Shown here piece after piece: positions 24,612 to 36,061 of a stretch of 64,000 nucleotides of DNA. The notes under the pieces were generated by a model. That model was not told the DNA's origin. It did no database searches and worked only from the letters and a program-made list of their open reading frames with translations. The position numbers were made by a program, and so were the translations under genes. Location: positions 69,980,692 to 70,044,691 of the forward strand of contig OY987299.1 in assembly GCA_963920635.1 (NCBI GenBank), read 5' to 3'. Origin of the DNA: Pseudeuparius sepicola (taxonomy: Eukaryota; Arthropoda; Insecta; Coleoptera; Anthribidae). Numbering within the stretch: position 1 is the stretch's first letter; every line of letters begins with the position of its first letter.

Positions 24612-26559
24612 CCCAGCAAACAATTATTGATTGCAAGTCAATGTCCCATTGCCGTTTCCCCGGCTGAGCAGATTATGGCCCCTTAAAGACTTATCTTGAT
24701 GGCACCATTATGGCTAGGTTCACTACGGCCGACAGCTGGGCCAACAGTTTGGTCCGTCAATTTCCCAGCACAGGTGCCATCATTAGGCCGGCAATTCCCC
24801 AGCACTTCACCATATTATGGGTTATAGCCGGCCTAATGCCAATACATAAGCTGTTTATTGGTCAGGCCATACGTTGGGCCAATTTCTCCCCAAAATTAAA
24901 TATATTTAGGGAAAATCATGGCCCAACAAAGTCTTTTGGAATTATAATGGCACATGTATACAGTTTGTTTCAACGAATGTTCGGCCCTACGTCCCAACTC
25001 CCGTCCTTGTGTCTCGTGAATATACGACCGATACTTTTATTTTTTATTTTTCAGAAAAAATAGCGATTTTTATTTTCTTGTCAAATATAATTAAAGTTAT
25101 ATAATATATATTTCCAATTTTTCATGTGATCTAAAAAATGCAATAGGAATCATTGAAAGATATTTCTCATATTACACACACAATAAATTTATTCATAGAA
25201 GAACGGCAACAATTTTGTAAATCAAAAAGAAAAACAAGTGAAAAAACTGTATTTAACATAAATTTAAATAAAACATTACTTTAATATAAAAATAATAACC
25301 TCATTTACCTACCAACACTTTGTCACATAAAAAATAAAAATTAAGGAACCTAAATCACATATTTCTCAGTAGTTATTGCAATAATTGCAATAATTAGATT
25401 TTTTATAGTAAACTGGAAAACATTTCTGTTAAATATGTTTATAATTTTGCTATTTTGGTGTTACTTGAAATACACACGCCTCTGTACAATTTTAACTTTA
25501 TAGTGATCCAAAATTTAACTTGAATTAATTAAAAATTAAATGTTTTCTTTTCAAGTAACCCCGTATATATGTATAGGTATAAGATTCAAAATGAAAGCAA
25601 TACGCAGTTTCCAGAATAATTATAAACATATTTAACAAAACGTATTGCAATAATTATAGTGTAATAACAGTGTGTTCGTGAGTACACTTAGGATTAATCT
25701 TCTTCACTGGTGAGCACAGTCGTGTCTCCTAATTTTCGCCTCCTTTCTCTCCATCCTTCTATGTCCAGAGGAGATAGGAACCATAGCTTTGCAGTTATAT
25801 CTACCACAGCAACTGTCAATTCTTTGCACACAGGGTTGTTTCTAGCAATCCCTATTTGAAATTTTACCGAAATAAACACACCAGGCAACAATGGCCAGAA
25901 AATTGGAAAGATGCAAAGGAAACAGCACAAGGTAAGGTCAAACGCTATTTTATATATTAAATTATTAATAAATTTGTTTTATTTTTAGGTATAAGACAAG
26001 ATTGAATTATTTTTGTGACTCGTATTTTCTTATACAGAATTTGAATAAATATAAAAGGCTGCAATAACATTGCAGGGGAGGCTTAAATCGAAAATTTTAC
26101 ATTAAAGACCCCCCTTAAAACTACCTGTATAACACTTTCCCCAAATATTTGCCCATCATTAGGTAACACCTTATTATATAGTGGGCAATAGCACAGAATA
26201 AATAGCTTTGTGAAGCTATTTATTCTGTGGCAATAGGTATGGTGAAATTTTTTAATGACGTCTGTATTAATCAAGCAATTTGATTAAAATAAACTATATT
26301 ATTTAAAAATACATACAATACTTAGGTACTTACATACTATAATTAAGATGGTAAAATGTTACAAACTTCGGACAGAAAACTTGATGATGAGCCATCTCGT
26401 CGGTCGACCCTCATTAGCTGAGTTGGTTTATTGTTGTTCTCAGCAACATTTAACGAAAAGACAGTTTGCTTCATCTGCCTTTTCGGTGGCTTCGAAGCAT
26501 GTTGGTAATTGATCAGCATTACCTCTAAACGACTTTTCCGTTTTTGTGGTACATTTGCG

Positions 26560-26790
26560 GTAAATTGGTACACACCGTATACTTCTCGGCGACGCGTAGA
26601 TAGACCCGCGGGAGCCAGCGACGTGAACACAATAGCGGATGGTTTTGGAGTGAGCGACAGGCGACAGCCGGCCGCCGGCGAGACGCGCGACGAGGGCCGA
26701 TTCGGGCCGAATCGGATTCGATCGGCTCGGTGTAGGGTTCGTAACGGCGGCAATTTTTGGTCGGGCCGTGAATGTGACGTCATATGATGC
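26560..26790. other. GC/CpG-rich island within the element
   Basis: About 230 bp of markedly GC- and CpG-rich DNA (GCCGGCCGCCGGCG and similar) in an AT-rich background. A 158-codon minus-strand frame (26343-26819) crosses it, and its distal part has a basic, protein-like composition without known domains. It could be a captured promoter or exon, or simply unusual composition. Confidence 0.3.
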
Positions 26791-26916
26791 ACGATAGCTA
26801 GTACCATCACAAATAGCATGCTTTGGCTCTAATTTACAATTTATTTATCTTACCTACCTCAAGAAGCAATGGATATACTATGTAAATTTGTGTACACATA
26901 TTCATCAGTGTATATA

Positions 26917-27831
26917 CAGTGCCCGCCAAAAAGTCTGCACCATATGGGAAAAGTTTTTAGTAAATAACTTACGGAAAATTTGTTTGCGGCATCAGGTTTT
27001 GCTTGCTCTAGAACCAAAATTGACATAATCAAATGTTGTGACGTAGTCTTTTTTATATGTCAAATTTGACACTAATGAAAAAAATGTCCGAAAAATGGGC
27101 TTATCTAACCGAATTTGCAAAAAGTCATAAGAAAAAAATGTTTCTTTCGCAATTTTATACCCCTGTGCAAAATTTCAAGAGCCTACTACGATTTTCATAT
27201 TTTGCCCTTTGTTGCCCTTTTCCGTACTTGTTAATCCATAAAAGTCGATCCTATGCAATTTAAAACACTCATTGAGTGAATACATACTGCACAATACTTA
27301 GTTTACGGTCTAAATATCCTTCTTTTCCTTTTTTTGCAAAAAAATTAAAATGGGGGCTTGTTGAAGAAGCACGCTTGGTGCAAAACTGATCTCATTTTTA
27401 TAGATAAACACATAAATTCGATTTACAAACTTATTTCTATAGTAAATAGTTGTAAAAACACACAAATATTTCTGTCATGCTGATCTGATCAGAAATATCT
27501 AGAAAATTTGAAATATTATGTCCAATAATTTCCAACAAAGGGCAAAATATGAAAATCGTAGTAGGCTCTTGAAATTTTGCATAGGAATATGAAATTGCGA
27601 AAGAAACATATTTTTCTTATGACTTTTTTCGAAATTCGGTTAAATAAGCCCATTTTTCGGACATTTTTTCCATTAATGTAAAATTTGACATATAAAAGAG
27701 ACTACGTCACAACATTTGATTATGTCGATTTTGGTTCTAGAGCAAGCAAAACCTGATGCCGCAAACAAATTTTCCGTAAGTTATTTACTAAAAATTTTTC
27801 CCATATGGTGCACACTTTTTAGCGGGCACTG
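26917..27831. mobile_element. Tc1/mariner-type MITE nested in the CCCAGCAAAC element
   Basis: Ends CAGTGCCCGCCAAAAAGT and its near reverse complement (ACTTTTTAGCGGGCACTG), flanked by TA on both sides. The arms match inward for more than 250 bp, including GAGCCTACTACGATTTTCAT. There is no transposase frame. CAGTG ends with a TA duplication are typical of Tc1/mariner relatives. Confidence 0.8.
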
Positions 27832-28110
27832 TATACCTACTTAAAATATTCAGTTGTTCAGGTATGGTTATATGTCGTGCAAATTTCAATGGGCCATTAC
27901 ATAGATCCCATCAGTGATCTATGGATCACAACTAAACTATGGTTTAGTTTCGTGCAGAAGGCCCAACACTGGGCCGATGACGATTTTAAGACTGGTTGGC
28001 AGAATGTAGTGATAAATGTAATGGGCTGTCAACTTCGCCCCATCATAGGCAATTTCCCAACGCTGTCGACAAAGGCCCGGACTTTTGCCATCTGTCTTAT
28101 GTTTGCTGGG

Positions 28111-28720
28111 ATGCTTTTTAAGGTGACATTTTCAGAGGGGTGGGTCCACCAAAACTTAAACAAAAATTATTAATTTTCTGGTACAGTTTTCTCCGTATCT
28201 AAATACATATTTTTGACAAACGAATGTGTAGCAGCAGCAAACATTTATTTACTGATGTAGATACTTGATAATTGCTGAAAGTATCCCGATTTTATATATG
28301 TTCACAGGTTTGGCGTCACTTTGACACCAAGGATTAAATTACAATTTCTCCTAATTTACGCCATTAATGTGAAAACCCAACCTTAGCCAGGTAGTTAAAG
28401 AGGGTTTCTTCAATCCAACACTACAACAACAAGCACAGACCTCGGAGCGCCACCAACTTGAGGCGTACGGACCTCGGAGCGCCACCAACTTGAGGAGTGC
28501 CCAGTTGTGTTTATCACGTTAAATTGGACGCTCTGTATGTAGAAGTTGACTTCTTAGGACACCCTGTACAAATAGTTTTACGTAGTTTCTGTTGAAAATA
28601 AGTTCTCTATATTTTTTATTTATTTTTATATTTTTATGAAGTAGTACCTACTAAAAATGAAAAAATATCTAGAGAAGTTATTTTGAATAGATACCTACAA
28701 GTACCAAGTACCTATACCTA
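28111..28720. other. intergenic with a short direct repeat
   Basis: No gene. GACCTCGGAGCGCCACCAAC is repeated at 28438 and 28470, and again at 23371, so it is a dispersed short repeat. A GACACCCTGTA-like repeat end occurs near 28557. Confidence 0.45.
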
Positions 28721-29570
28721 CAGTGTGGTCATTTAGGATTTTTTTATTAATTGCACAACCAAAATAAAGATATTTCCAAAAGTTGATGCATCTTAACTAA
28801 TTATCATATTAGGTACACTTAGAATGGTTGGTAGGTCAAAAAATATAAAAATTGTACAAGAGTAAAGTACCCTTATTTAAGAAAATTCAGCAAAATGTTA
28901 TTAAAAAAATTTGTTTAGAATTAAAAGCTCTGCCTAAATACCAAACGTGGAATCCTAAGAAAAAAAAATTTCATTAATTAATTTCCAGTTTCTTAATAAA
29001 CATTTAAAATAAAATTTTTGCACCTTAAATGAGAGTTTTTTAATATACACATTATCATTACTAATGTTTTGCTTTGTTCAGACGAATTTTTGCGGAATTT
29101 TAAAGTTTTGTTTAATATCGTTACAACAAACATGAAGTTTGTGATGCCCTAAAAAATTAAAAGTCTAAGTTAATTTTACAAATATGCTTGAATTTGAACA
29201 AAGTTATGGGAAATTGATTTAATTTTGATTAATTTATGAATGTGTTTAGAGTGAATATTAAAAAAGGAAATTATTACTTAATGTTAAAAAAAAATTCTTA
29301 GGAGGCCATGTTTTGGTATTTAGGCAACTTTTAATTCTAGACAACTATTTTTAATAACATTTTACTGAATTTTCTGAAATAAGGGAACTTTAGGTACTCT
29401 TGTACAATATTTATATTTTTTCACCTACCCTGTATGCTGTTTGATTTGCAACCATTCTAAGTGCGCCTAATATGATTATAGAACATGCACCAAGTTTCGG
29501 CAATATCTGCGTATTTTGGTTGTGAAATTAAAAAAAATCTCATATGTTGCACACTTGAATGACCACACTG
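28721..29570. mobile_element. TA-flanked inverted-repeat MITE
   Basis: Ends CAGTGTGGTCATTTAGG and its imperfect inverse ending TGACCACACTG, with TA on each side (28719-28720, 29571-29572). Long arms match inward (TTAAGAAAATTCAGCAAAATG against its inverse near 29370). No coding content. It fits a Tc1/mariner-type non-autonomous element. Confidence 0.75.
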
Positions 29571-29829
29571 TATAAGATATTTGGATTCAGGACTCAGGAA
29601 AGGCAAAATCTATCTGAAAGATGTCTTAAAAGTGATACTCATTTCCAGGAAAACCGGAAGTCGACAATGAATCTGACATACAATCCTGATCTTTGTTGCA
29701 CAATAATAATTGCACTTTTATCGAAAACAAAAATTACATGTGTGCATAAATAACATGTAGTCACAGCCCCATAGTGGTGTGCATGCTCTATCCTGCACGA
29801 GCTGCATACCTACTGGTCCGCTACACTTC

Positions 29830-30460
29830 ATGGTTGAGGCCCCTGAAACAGGATAGTAGCTGAAATTGCTGAAATTATGGTACTTAGGCGTACAATGCAC
29901 TTACCGGAATGGACTCGGAGGCCTGGTTGAGCACATCGGATACTTGAAAGACAGATATTAACAAATTTGGGGGGAATCCAATACACTAGGGTTTAAGATC
30001 GCCTTGGGCCTCGGGGCGCACTTTCATTTGTTTTTCTGTTGTTGCTCAGGTAGTTCACAAGTTGTGGCGCGTAAGGTTGTCCCACAAACCGATAAAGCGT
30101 TGGACAGCAGTTAAGGGGGCGTTCCCCACTGAATCATATTCGGTTGAGGTCCCTGAAACAGGATAATACCTGAAATGATGCTACTTAGGCGTACAATGCC
30201 CTTACCGGAATAGACTCGGAGGCCAATCGGAGGGCATCGATACTTGGAAGACAGATGATATTAACAAACTTGAGGGGGAATCCAATCCACTAGGGTTTAT
30301 AATCGCCTTTGGCCAGGGGGCGCACTTTCATTTGTTTTTTTGTTGTTGCATAACCCCTCGACCAGCTCAGGTAGTTCACAAGTTGTGGCGGGTAAGGTTG
30401 TCCCACAAACAGATAAAACGTTGGTCAGCAGTTAAGGGGGCGTTCCCCACTGAGTCATAT
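29830..30460 (+). repeat. two-copy tandem repeat of about 310 bp
   Basis: The block from GGTTGAGGCCCCTGAAACAGG (about 29832) to GGGGGCGTTCCCCACTGA (about 30133) is repeated from about 30143 to 30456 with a few differences. The unit is moderately GC-rich and not coding. It is likely a tandem duplication or part of a minisatellite. Confidence 0.75.
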
Positions 30461-31250
30461 CGTTGATTGAGGAAGGGGAAGATATCCTACCTTAGGTTGG
30501 CATGCAAATATGACCCTTATGGTCTGTCTGTCACATTCCCACTTGTTACTAAATGTTTCTGTCTCGTTCTCTTACATTTCACCGAGACGCGTCCGTACGG
30601 TGGCACCAAATTCCGAAACCACCGTTCGAGCCGTGGATGGAGGAAGGAATCGGCAATCAACGCTTCGAGCAAAGCGTGGATGGAAGAAGGTTAAATTTTA
30701 CAGGGCAGGAAACTGTACGTACGCGGGTATCGATTGACCCAGCGCTTAGTCATCAGGCATCGTCCCGTCGGGGTCCCGTCCGAGGTCCAGCTGTTTTTGC
30801 TTTTTGCTTTTTGCTGCCGGTTATTAATTTGCTGTGATTCTCGTTTTCTTATTTCCACTTATATTATTGTTACGTGTATTTGGTGGATACAGTAGTGAGC
30901 GGTGGTGTTCTAGTCCGATAATTAGTGTGTGCATAGGTATAAAAAACATTTCATGTTTTGAGCCATCAGATAGACGATAAATAGGTACGGAGGTTAGGAA
31001 GTGAAAATGTGTTTTGTTGTTTCAAAATGAGTGTTTTCTTGTGGTTGTAGATTCGATAGAAATCAACGGTTGTAGGATGGAGGAAGGAATCAATCGACGC
31101 TCAAATTGGAAAGGCAATTACCTAACCGGGCCAAAGCCAAAAGTGTTCGTTTTTGGCTTTCCTAAGGATCCAGTTTTGAGGGCAAAATGGGTGCAAGCCC
31201 TATTTATACAAACAAGGGTGCAAGCCATAAAAAAGGCTTACTTTGTAGTC
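30461..31250. other. intergenic; short GGATGGAGGAAGG repeats
   Basis: Overlapping open frames near 30467-30837 do not resemble a protein. A motif close to GGATGGAGGAAGGAATC recurs at about 30637, 30678 and 31076, suggesting a broken dispersed repeat. Confidence 0.4.
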
Positions 31251-31612
31251 AAGAAAGAAAGTCGGACATCATGTCCATTGGTCTACGTCTTATACGTATG
31301 AAATTTCTTCTCCATTTCCATTTTCATTTTCAATTATTCCTTACGAGAGATTCGTATGTGAGGGACGAAAGGCTTCTCCGTTCGGCTACTATACAAACAG
31401 ACCGACTTAATTTCAACGGTTCAGCGTAGTGTAGTGGTAGAACGTTCGCCTAGCAAGCGAGAGGTCCCAGGTTCGACCCCCGGCGCTGACAGAAAATCCT
31501 TTTTAATTTTTCTGAAATGATGTCCGACTTTCTTTCTTTCATGTCCATTGGTCTACGTCTTATACGTATGAAAGTTCTTCTCCATTTCCATATTTCCATT
31601 TTCATTTTCAAT
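31251..31612 (+). repeat. tRNA-like locus framed by direct and inverted repeats
   Basis: A segment starting CATGTCCATTGGTCTACG (31270) is repeated directly at 31540, about 64-70 bp in each copy. AAGTCGGACATCAT (31259-31272) appears inverted at 31517-31530. The tRNA-like sequence lies between. This arrangement resembles a SINE-like or terminal-repeat element rather than a normal tRNA gene. Confidence 0.6.
31420..31491 (+). tRNA. tRNA-Ala(AGC)-like sequence, probably a pseudogene or SINE head
   Basis: The 72-nt sequence folds as a cloverleaf: acceptor TTCAGCG/CGCTGAC, D-loop AGTGGTA, anticodon stem TTCGC/GCGAG with loop CTAGCAA (anticodon AGC, Ala), T-loop TTCGACC. RNA polymerase III box A- and B-like motifs are present (TAGTGTAGTGG, GGTTCGACCCC). 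There are mismatches at pair 1:72, in the D stem and in the T stem, and the G3:U70 pair required for alanyl-tRNA recognition is C:G. It is therefore unlikely to be a functional tRNA-Ala. Confidence 0.5.
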
Positions 31613-33626
31613 GTTATAACATATATGGATCTTGGAAAACATAACATGTCCGTGACATATTAAAATATTTTAATTTTCTTCATACTGCATATTAAGCAAC
31701 CTAAATGGGCTAATAGATATCTCTTACCAGTTCCTAAGATCCCAATGGTGAGTATCGAATTTGAAACACCCTGATGGTTGCTGGGGTCTGAAACAAAAGA
31801 TTATAAGTATTGTATTTGAAACACCTAGTAAAGTTTCCAAAAAGCCTCACTAACAGGAAAGTAGAACTCTTATTATACCTAATACCTGCTAAAAAATGTT
31901 GATATAATATTGAAATTAGTATTTCGAAGAAATTTGAGTTAAATATTGTAGAGCCCATATATTTCCTAAATGTCCTAATTTCAACAAAAATAATATCTAT
32001 TATATATACTTACCTCTACATACATTTTACAAAAACAGCAGTAGCACGGAAGTATAGGTAACTTTCACACTTTGGTGTATATACTTTTTGGATCATTAAG
32101 TATAGTTTTTATAATAGGTAGGTATTGTTATCATGGGAGCTAAAGGTCGTTAAAAATAAAAGAATATTTATTCAAGAAAATAAACTTTATTCTAAATTTA
32201 AAAGAACAGCTATATACTCTATGACAATTAATCGTCAGTCTAAAAAAGTTAAAAACAATCAATACTTATATCTAGGTATATCACTAACCTTTGTGTGGAA
32301 ATGACAAAAATATTAAAAGTTTAAGACTAATACTATACTATATATCAATATACTATAAAATATACCTACTATGTAAAAACAATTAACAGATAAGTATTAA
32401 TGTCAAACATTAACAAAAAAATAATATAAATAAACTTATATCCCAAATACTTGACGGTACCAAGTCTGCGTCAAACGTAACAGAATTTTAAAGCATTACA
32501 TAATTATTATTATTTTCTTTTGAAATATTTTTATCGTTATTTATTAATAAAAAGTTAGTACAATGACAAAAGTAGTGATATAGATAGAAAGTTACATGTT
32601 CAGTTTCAGAAATTTCCGAAATAAGTATTATTTTTTGCCAATACCTATTGGCAAAAACAAATAAAATTAACAAGACGTTCAAATTTGGCACATGTAAAAT
32701 TGAGAATAAAACAACTTTTTCTAGTAAAACGTTTTGAAATTTTAAGAAATAAGATCATTTTAAGCGATTGTTTAATATCAATTCTGACAGATAGCGAAAG
32801 TCATAATATGACCGCGTTTGAGTAGGCCATTTTTTTATCATTTTTAAAGCAAAAGCTAACGCCTAAGCTAAATTTCAAAATAAATTATTAGTAAAAAATT
32901 TTTGAAGGACACTGATAGCTTACCAGAAGTTATCTACATACATTTTATTACCACAATGAGGGTCCCCGGTCTGCCAACGCTTATCACACCATCCACCGTC
33001 AAACGAAGCCCGAATCACGAGTAGGTATAAACAATTATTATTATTATTACAAATAAACTGTGCCCGAATGAAAGTGAAACTGATGCGCTGCGGCACCGGC
33101 GAGGACGCGGCGGATGAAACCACGGGCGTCTTGAGGCGCGGCAGGCACGCGCACTTCGCTCCCAAGAGCTTCTCTTTATAAATAATAGTCTTTACTACCA
33201 CAGCAATAATCTTTACTACCACAGCAGAAATGATGCATGCGACAGTAACAAAATATATCTGAATATTTTTCTTTCGTCGCAGTGAAACATATGCCTGTAA
33301 TAGTAATGTATGTTCGCAGGGCAGCAAAGAATTTTTTATAAATAACTGTTTTGCTATAACACGAAGGTACTTTTTGGTCGCAGTAACGTACTTAACAGTT
33401 ACAGTAAAGTAGTAGCAGCAAAGTGCGCTCTACTGGAACAGATAAGTGGGTATGCTATCCCTTTTAAAAAACTTGCTACTGTAGACAAAAAAAAGTCAGC
33501 AACGAGTTTTCTCCTGGGGATTTTCTCAGTGTACGTTCCATAATTACCTCAACAATTTGTTATATTGCCGAGTGGGATAGTCGCTGGTTGAAGGCGAAAG
33601 GAAGCGAAGGAAGGGTCACATGTATT
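31613..33626. other. intergenic, AT-rich with one GC-rich patch
   Basis: No gene is supported. A GC-rich block at about 33070-33175 lies inside a 135-codon minus-strand frame (32920-33327) with exon-like composition but no recognised domain; it may be an isolated exon or a repeat fragment. Confidence 0.4.
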
Positions 33627-33959
33627 GTAGGCGCACTGAGAGATTGCCTCCGCGGGGAAGCGGGGAGCGCGGAGAACGATTTGGATCTATTGGCCGACTG
33701 CAACAGTGCAAAAAATGCACCGCGCTTTCGTAATCGCAATTAAAAATAGAACCAAGGCGCGGTTCAGAGGAATGATTATCCCTAGGCGTGCGCGTCGAAA
33801 TTTATAGTTTTGAAATCTCTGAACCTCGCCTTGGTTCTATTTTTAATTGCGAATACGAAAGCGCGGTGCATTTTTTGCACTGTTGCAGTCGGCCAATAGC
33901 GCCGAATCGTTCTCCGCGCTCCCCGCTTCCCCGCGGACGTAATCTCTCAGTGCGCCTAC
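33627..33959. mobile_element. short palindromic MITE, possible 3-bp duplication
   Basis: Ends GTAGGCGCACTGAGAGATT and its inverse, with ATT directly outside both ends. Arms of about 140 bp are strongly complementary, including GCACCGCGCTTTCG and CAAGGCG, around a centre near 33795. A 333-bp, GC-rich foldback with a 3-bp flank fits a PIF/Harbinger-like MITE, but the duplication is too short to be certain. Confidence 0.6.
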
Positions 33960-34534
33960 ATTAGAGTAGTCACTGAAATGTTTATTCTCGTAATAATTTT
34001 TTTGTTGTGATATTTTTATTGTTGAATTATCATTTATCAAATAACTTAAATTGTTGCTCCATTAAAATGTTTTTGTGTTCCACAGATTAGTTGCTAAGTT
34101 ATGTTTGAAATTGTAGTAGTATTTTACCTAGACCCAAAAAACGACAAACTTTGCCGAAGTTTCAGTTATTAAGTGTTTTTAAGATGCTCCTCAGAGATGC
34201 TCGAAGATGTGCCTCAAAATGCATAGCTAATATTAATATTATCTATTATACAGTGAATAAAAAATGCGAAAGTGTGATTTTTCGTCTTCTTTTGAGTAGG
34301 TGGCTGTGAATTCATATTTGACATTTTCTTGGGATTCCAAACAACTTTTCTTAGTGCCATACTACTGTAGTTCTAAAAATAAGGGTACTTTACTCTTGAG
34401 GAATTTTCATATTTTTCAACCTTCCCTGTATACGAATAGAAATTTTAAAATTTTTACGGGTGGATTTTGAGTTTAAGGACAAGCACCAACTTTTATCAAG
34501 AATAATTTGTTTTGAGAAACTTCAAATAAAGAAA
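33960..34534. other. intergenic, nothing recognised
   Basis: AT-rich sequence; a possible element end (TACAGTGAATAAAA) near 34250 may be the outer left edge of the following inverted repeat. Confidence 0.35.
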
Positions 34535-35065
34535 ATTGCAGGGACTCTTTAAAATAAGGGGACCCAGCATTATACTTTCCAAAGTGAGGCCTATTCTTTC
34601 ATCATTCTAATGGTATCAGTGATGCCAAGTATGCCATTTTATTGGAGAATCTATGAATATAACAGGTACTTTGATTGTTAGTAAAAATTAATGATGGTTT
34701 CCATGATTTCTAAAAATTAGACTTGACAATGTTGTGTCTACAATTACAGAATGTGGCAACTGTCAAATGAAACAAATTTATTGTATAGTTGAAATTCTTT
34801 AATTGTCACATCTGAGTGGAAAACTTAAAAAGTGTGAATTATGATGGGAAATTTTTTGCCTCCTTTAAAATCTATGGCACTATATATCACATAAAACCTG
34901 ATGACAGTTGGACACTGTCATATAACATAACCTTGTGCCAGCCCACTTATGTAGTCTCCTTGGAGTATACAGAAAACAAACTTCCCCTCAAGGCATCACT
35001 TTTCCTATGTGATAGACTGTGATATGCTGGGTCCTCTTATTTTAAAGAGTCCCTGGAAAATTCCC
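34535..35065. repeat. inverted-repeat element
   Basis: GCAGGGACTCTTTAAAATAA near 34538 is matched inversely by TTATTTTAAAGAGTCCC near 35037, and the adjoining GGGACCCAGCAT also has its inverse. The interior is diverged and AT-rich. The outer ends may extend to 34250 and 35097, where CAGTG/CACTG next to TA are found. Confidence 0.5.
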
Positions 35066-36061
35066 ATTTGTGTCTAACTTTCTGTCAGACACTGTATACA
35101 GGGTATAACTGAACTGATGGTCAAAAATGAAACCACGTATTCTTGGAGTCAAAAATAAGGGCACTTCTTCATATATTTTTTTCTCCTACGGGCCATAGTT
35201 TTTTTTATACAGAGCGTAGAAGTTTAGAGAAAAATACACGTATTTTTTAGTATCTCTAGAATTATACTAGATATTTTCTTCAAACTTGGCGTCTCACATG
35301 ATCGGATGAGCCGTTAAACTTAAGGTTGAAATGAAGCTTCTGAGGCCCCCAGTTGCGGAGATACAGGGTGTTATTAGAATTTATTACTTCAGAAAAATAT
35401 ATACCCTGTATAATAACATTTTTTAAATTTGTTTTGAATGGTGACTCCAATGTTTAACAAAAATTATCTCTTAGTATTTTTTCATATTCGCAGCCGACGT
35501 AACTGTTCTCCAAAGTTCTACATCAACGCTTTGATACCTTTAATCCTTGTTTATAATAGGTACCTATATAAACAAAGCTTATATCGTCGATTCTCAAACA
35601 ACGGAATATACCTAGGTATAATATTATCTTCATGTTTTGTTATTCGATTATCTATATGATATAGGTACTGAAGTAGCATACCTAGTAAAGCATGTCGTTT
35701 ATTATACACAATATTTCATAAGCGTAAGTATTAACACTGACATACCTAAGCATAAGAAATATGATGTCTAGCTAAATTTATATAGTTGTCATTCATACAG
35801 AAAATTTGGTTTAGACGTCGATGGAAGATTCAATCAACGGTTTAGAGCATAAATGATATAACAAAACTTTAACGAAAAAATTAAAACCGACTTCAAGAAT
35901 TTGCCCGTATGCACATTTCAACTCAAATTTTAGAAATATTTTTCTCTTTCTAAATTGTGTTACCTTTGGAATTTACATTTATTTAGATATGAATACATCA
36001 TATCCTACATACATCATAACCAGGGCCTCCATGGGCGACCCCTCCGGAAGGGCGACAAACA
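35066..36061. other. intergenic with ACAGGGTG-type repeat ends
   Basis: ATACAGGGTATAACTG (about 35095), ATACAGGGTGTTATTA (about 35360) and ATACCCTGTATAATA (about 35400) mark one or more short repeat elements. No gene is seen. Confidence 0.4.

Larger units (their letters stand above)
24612..28110. mobile_element. second element with CCCAGCAAAC termini
   Basis: Starts CCCAGCAAACAATTATT and ends ATGTTTGCTGGG, with a 2-bp AT duplication (24610-24611 and 28111-28112). As in the element at 12459, both subterminal regions are rich in TGGCCCA-like motifs at short spacing. The interior contains a GC-rich island (26560-26790), a Tc1/mariner-type MITE and short open stretches on both strands, but no recognisable transposase. 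Sharing ends but not interior with the first copy suggests a family of non-autonomous elements. Confidence 0.7.

Noticed and set aside
26343..26819. 158-codon minus-strand frame
   Set aside because: It crosses a CpG-rich island inside a transposon and shows no known domain; kept only as a low-interest observation.
31420..31491. Functional tRNA-Ala gene
   Set aside because: Mismatches in three stems and loss of the G3:U70 identity pair argue against function.
35110..35160. Possible additional hammerhead (CTGATGG..GAAAC)
   Set aside because: The core has CTGATGG instead of CTGATGA and there is no stem II pairing.
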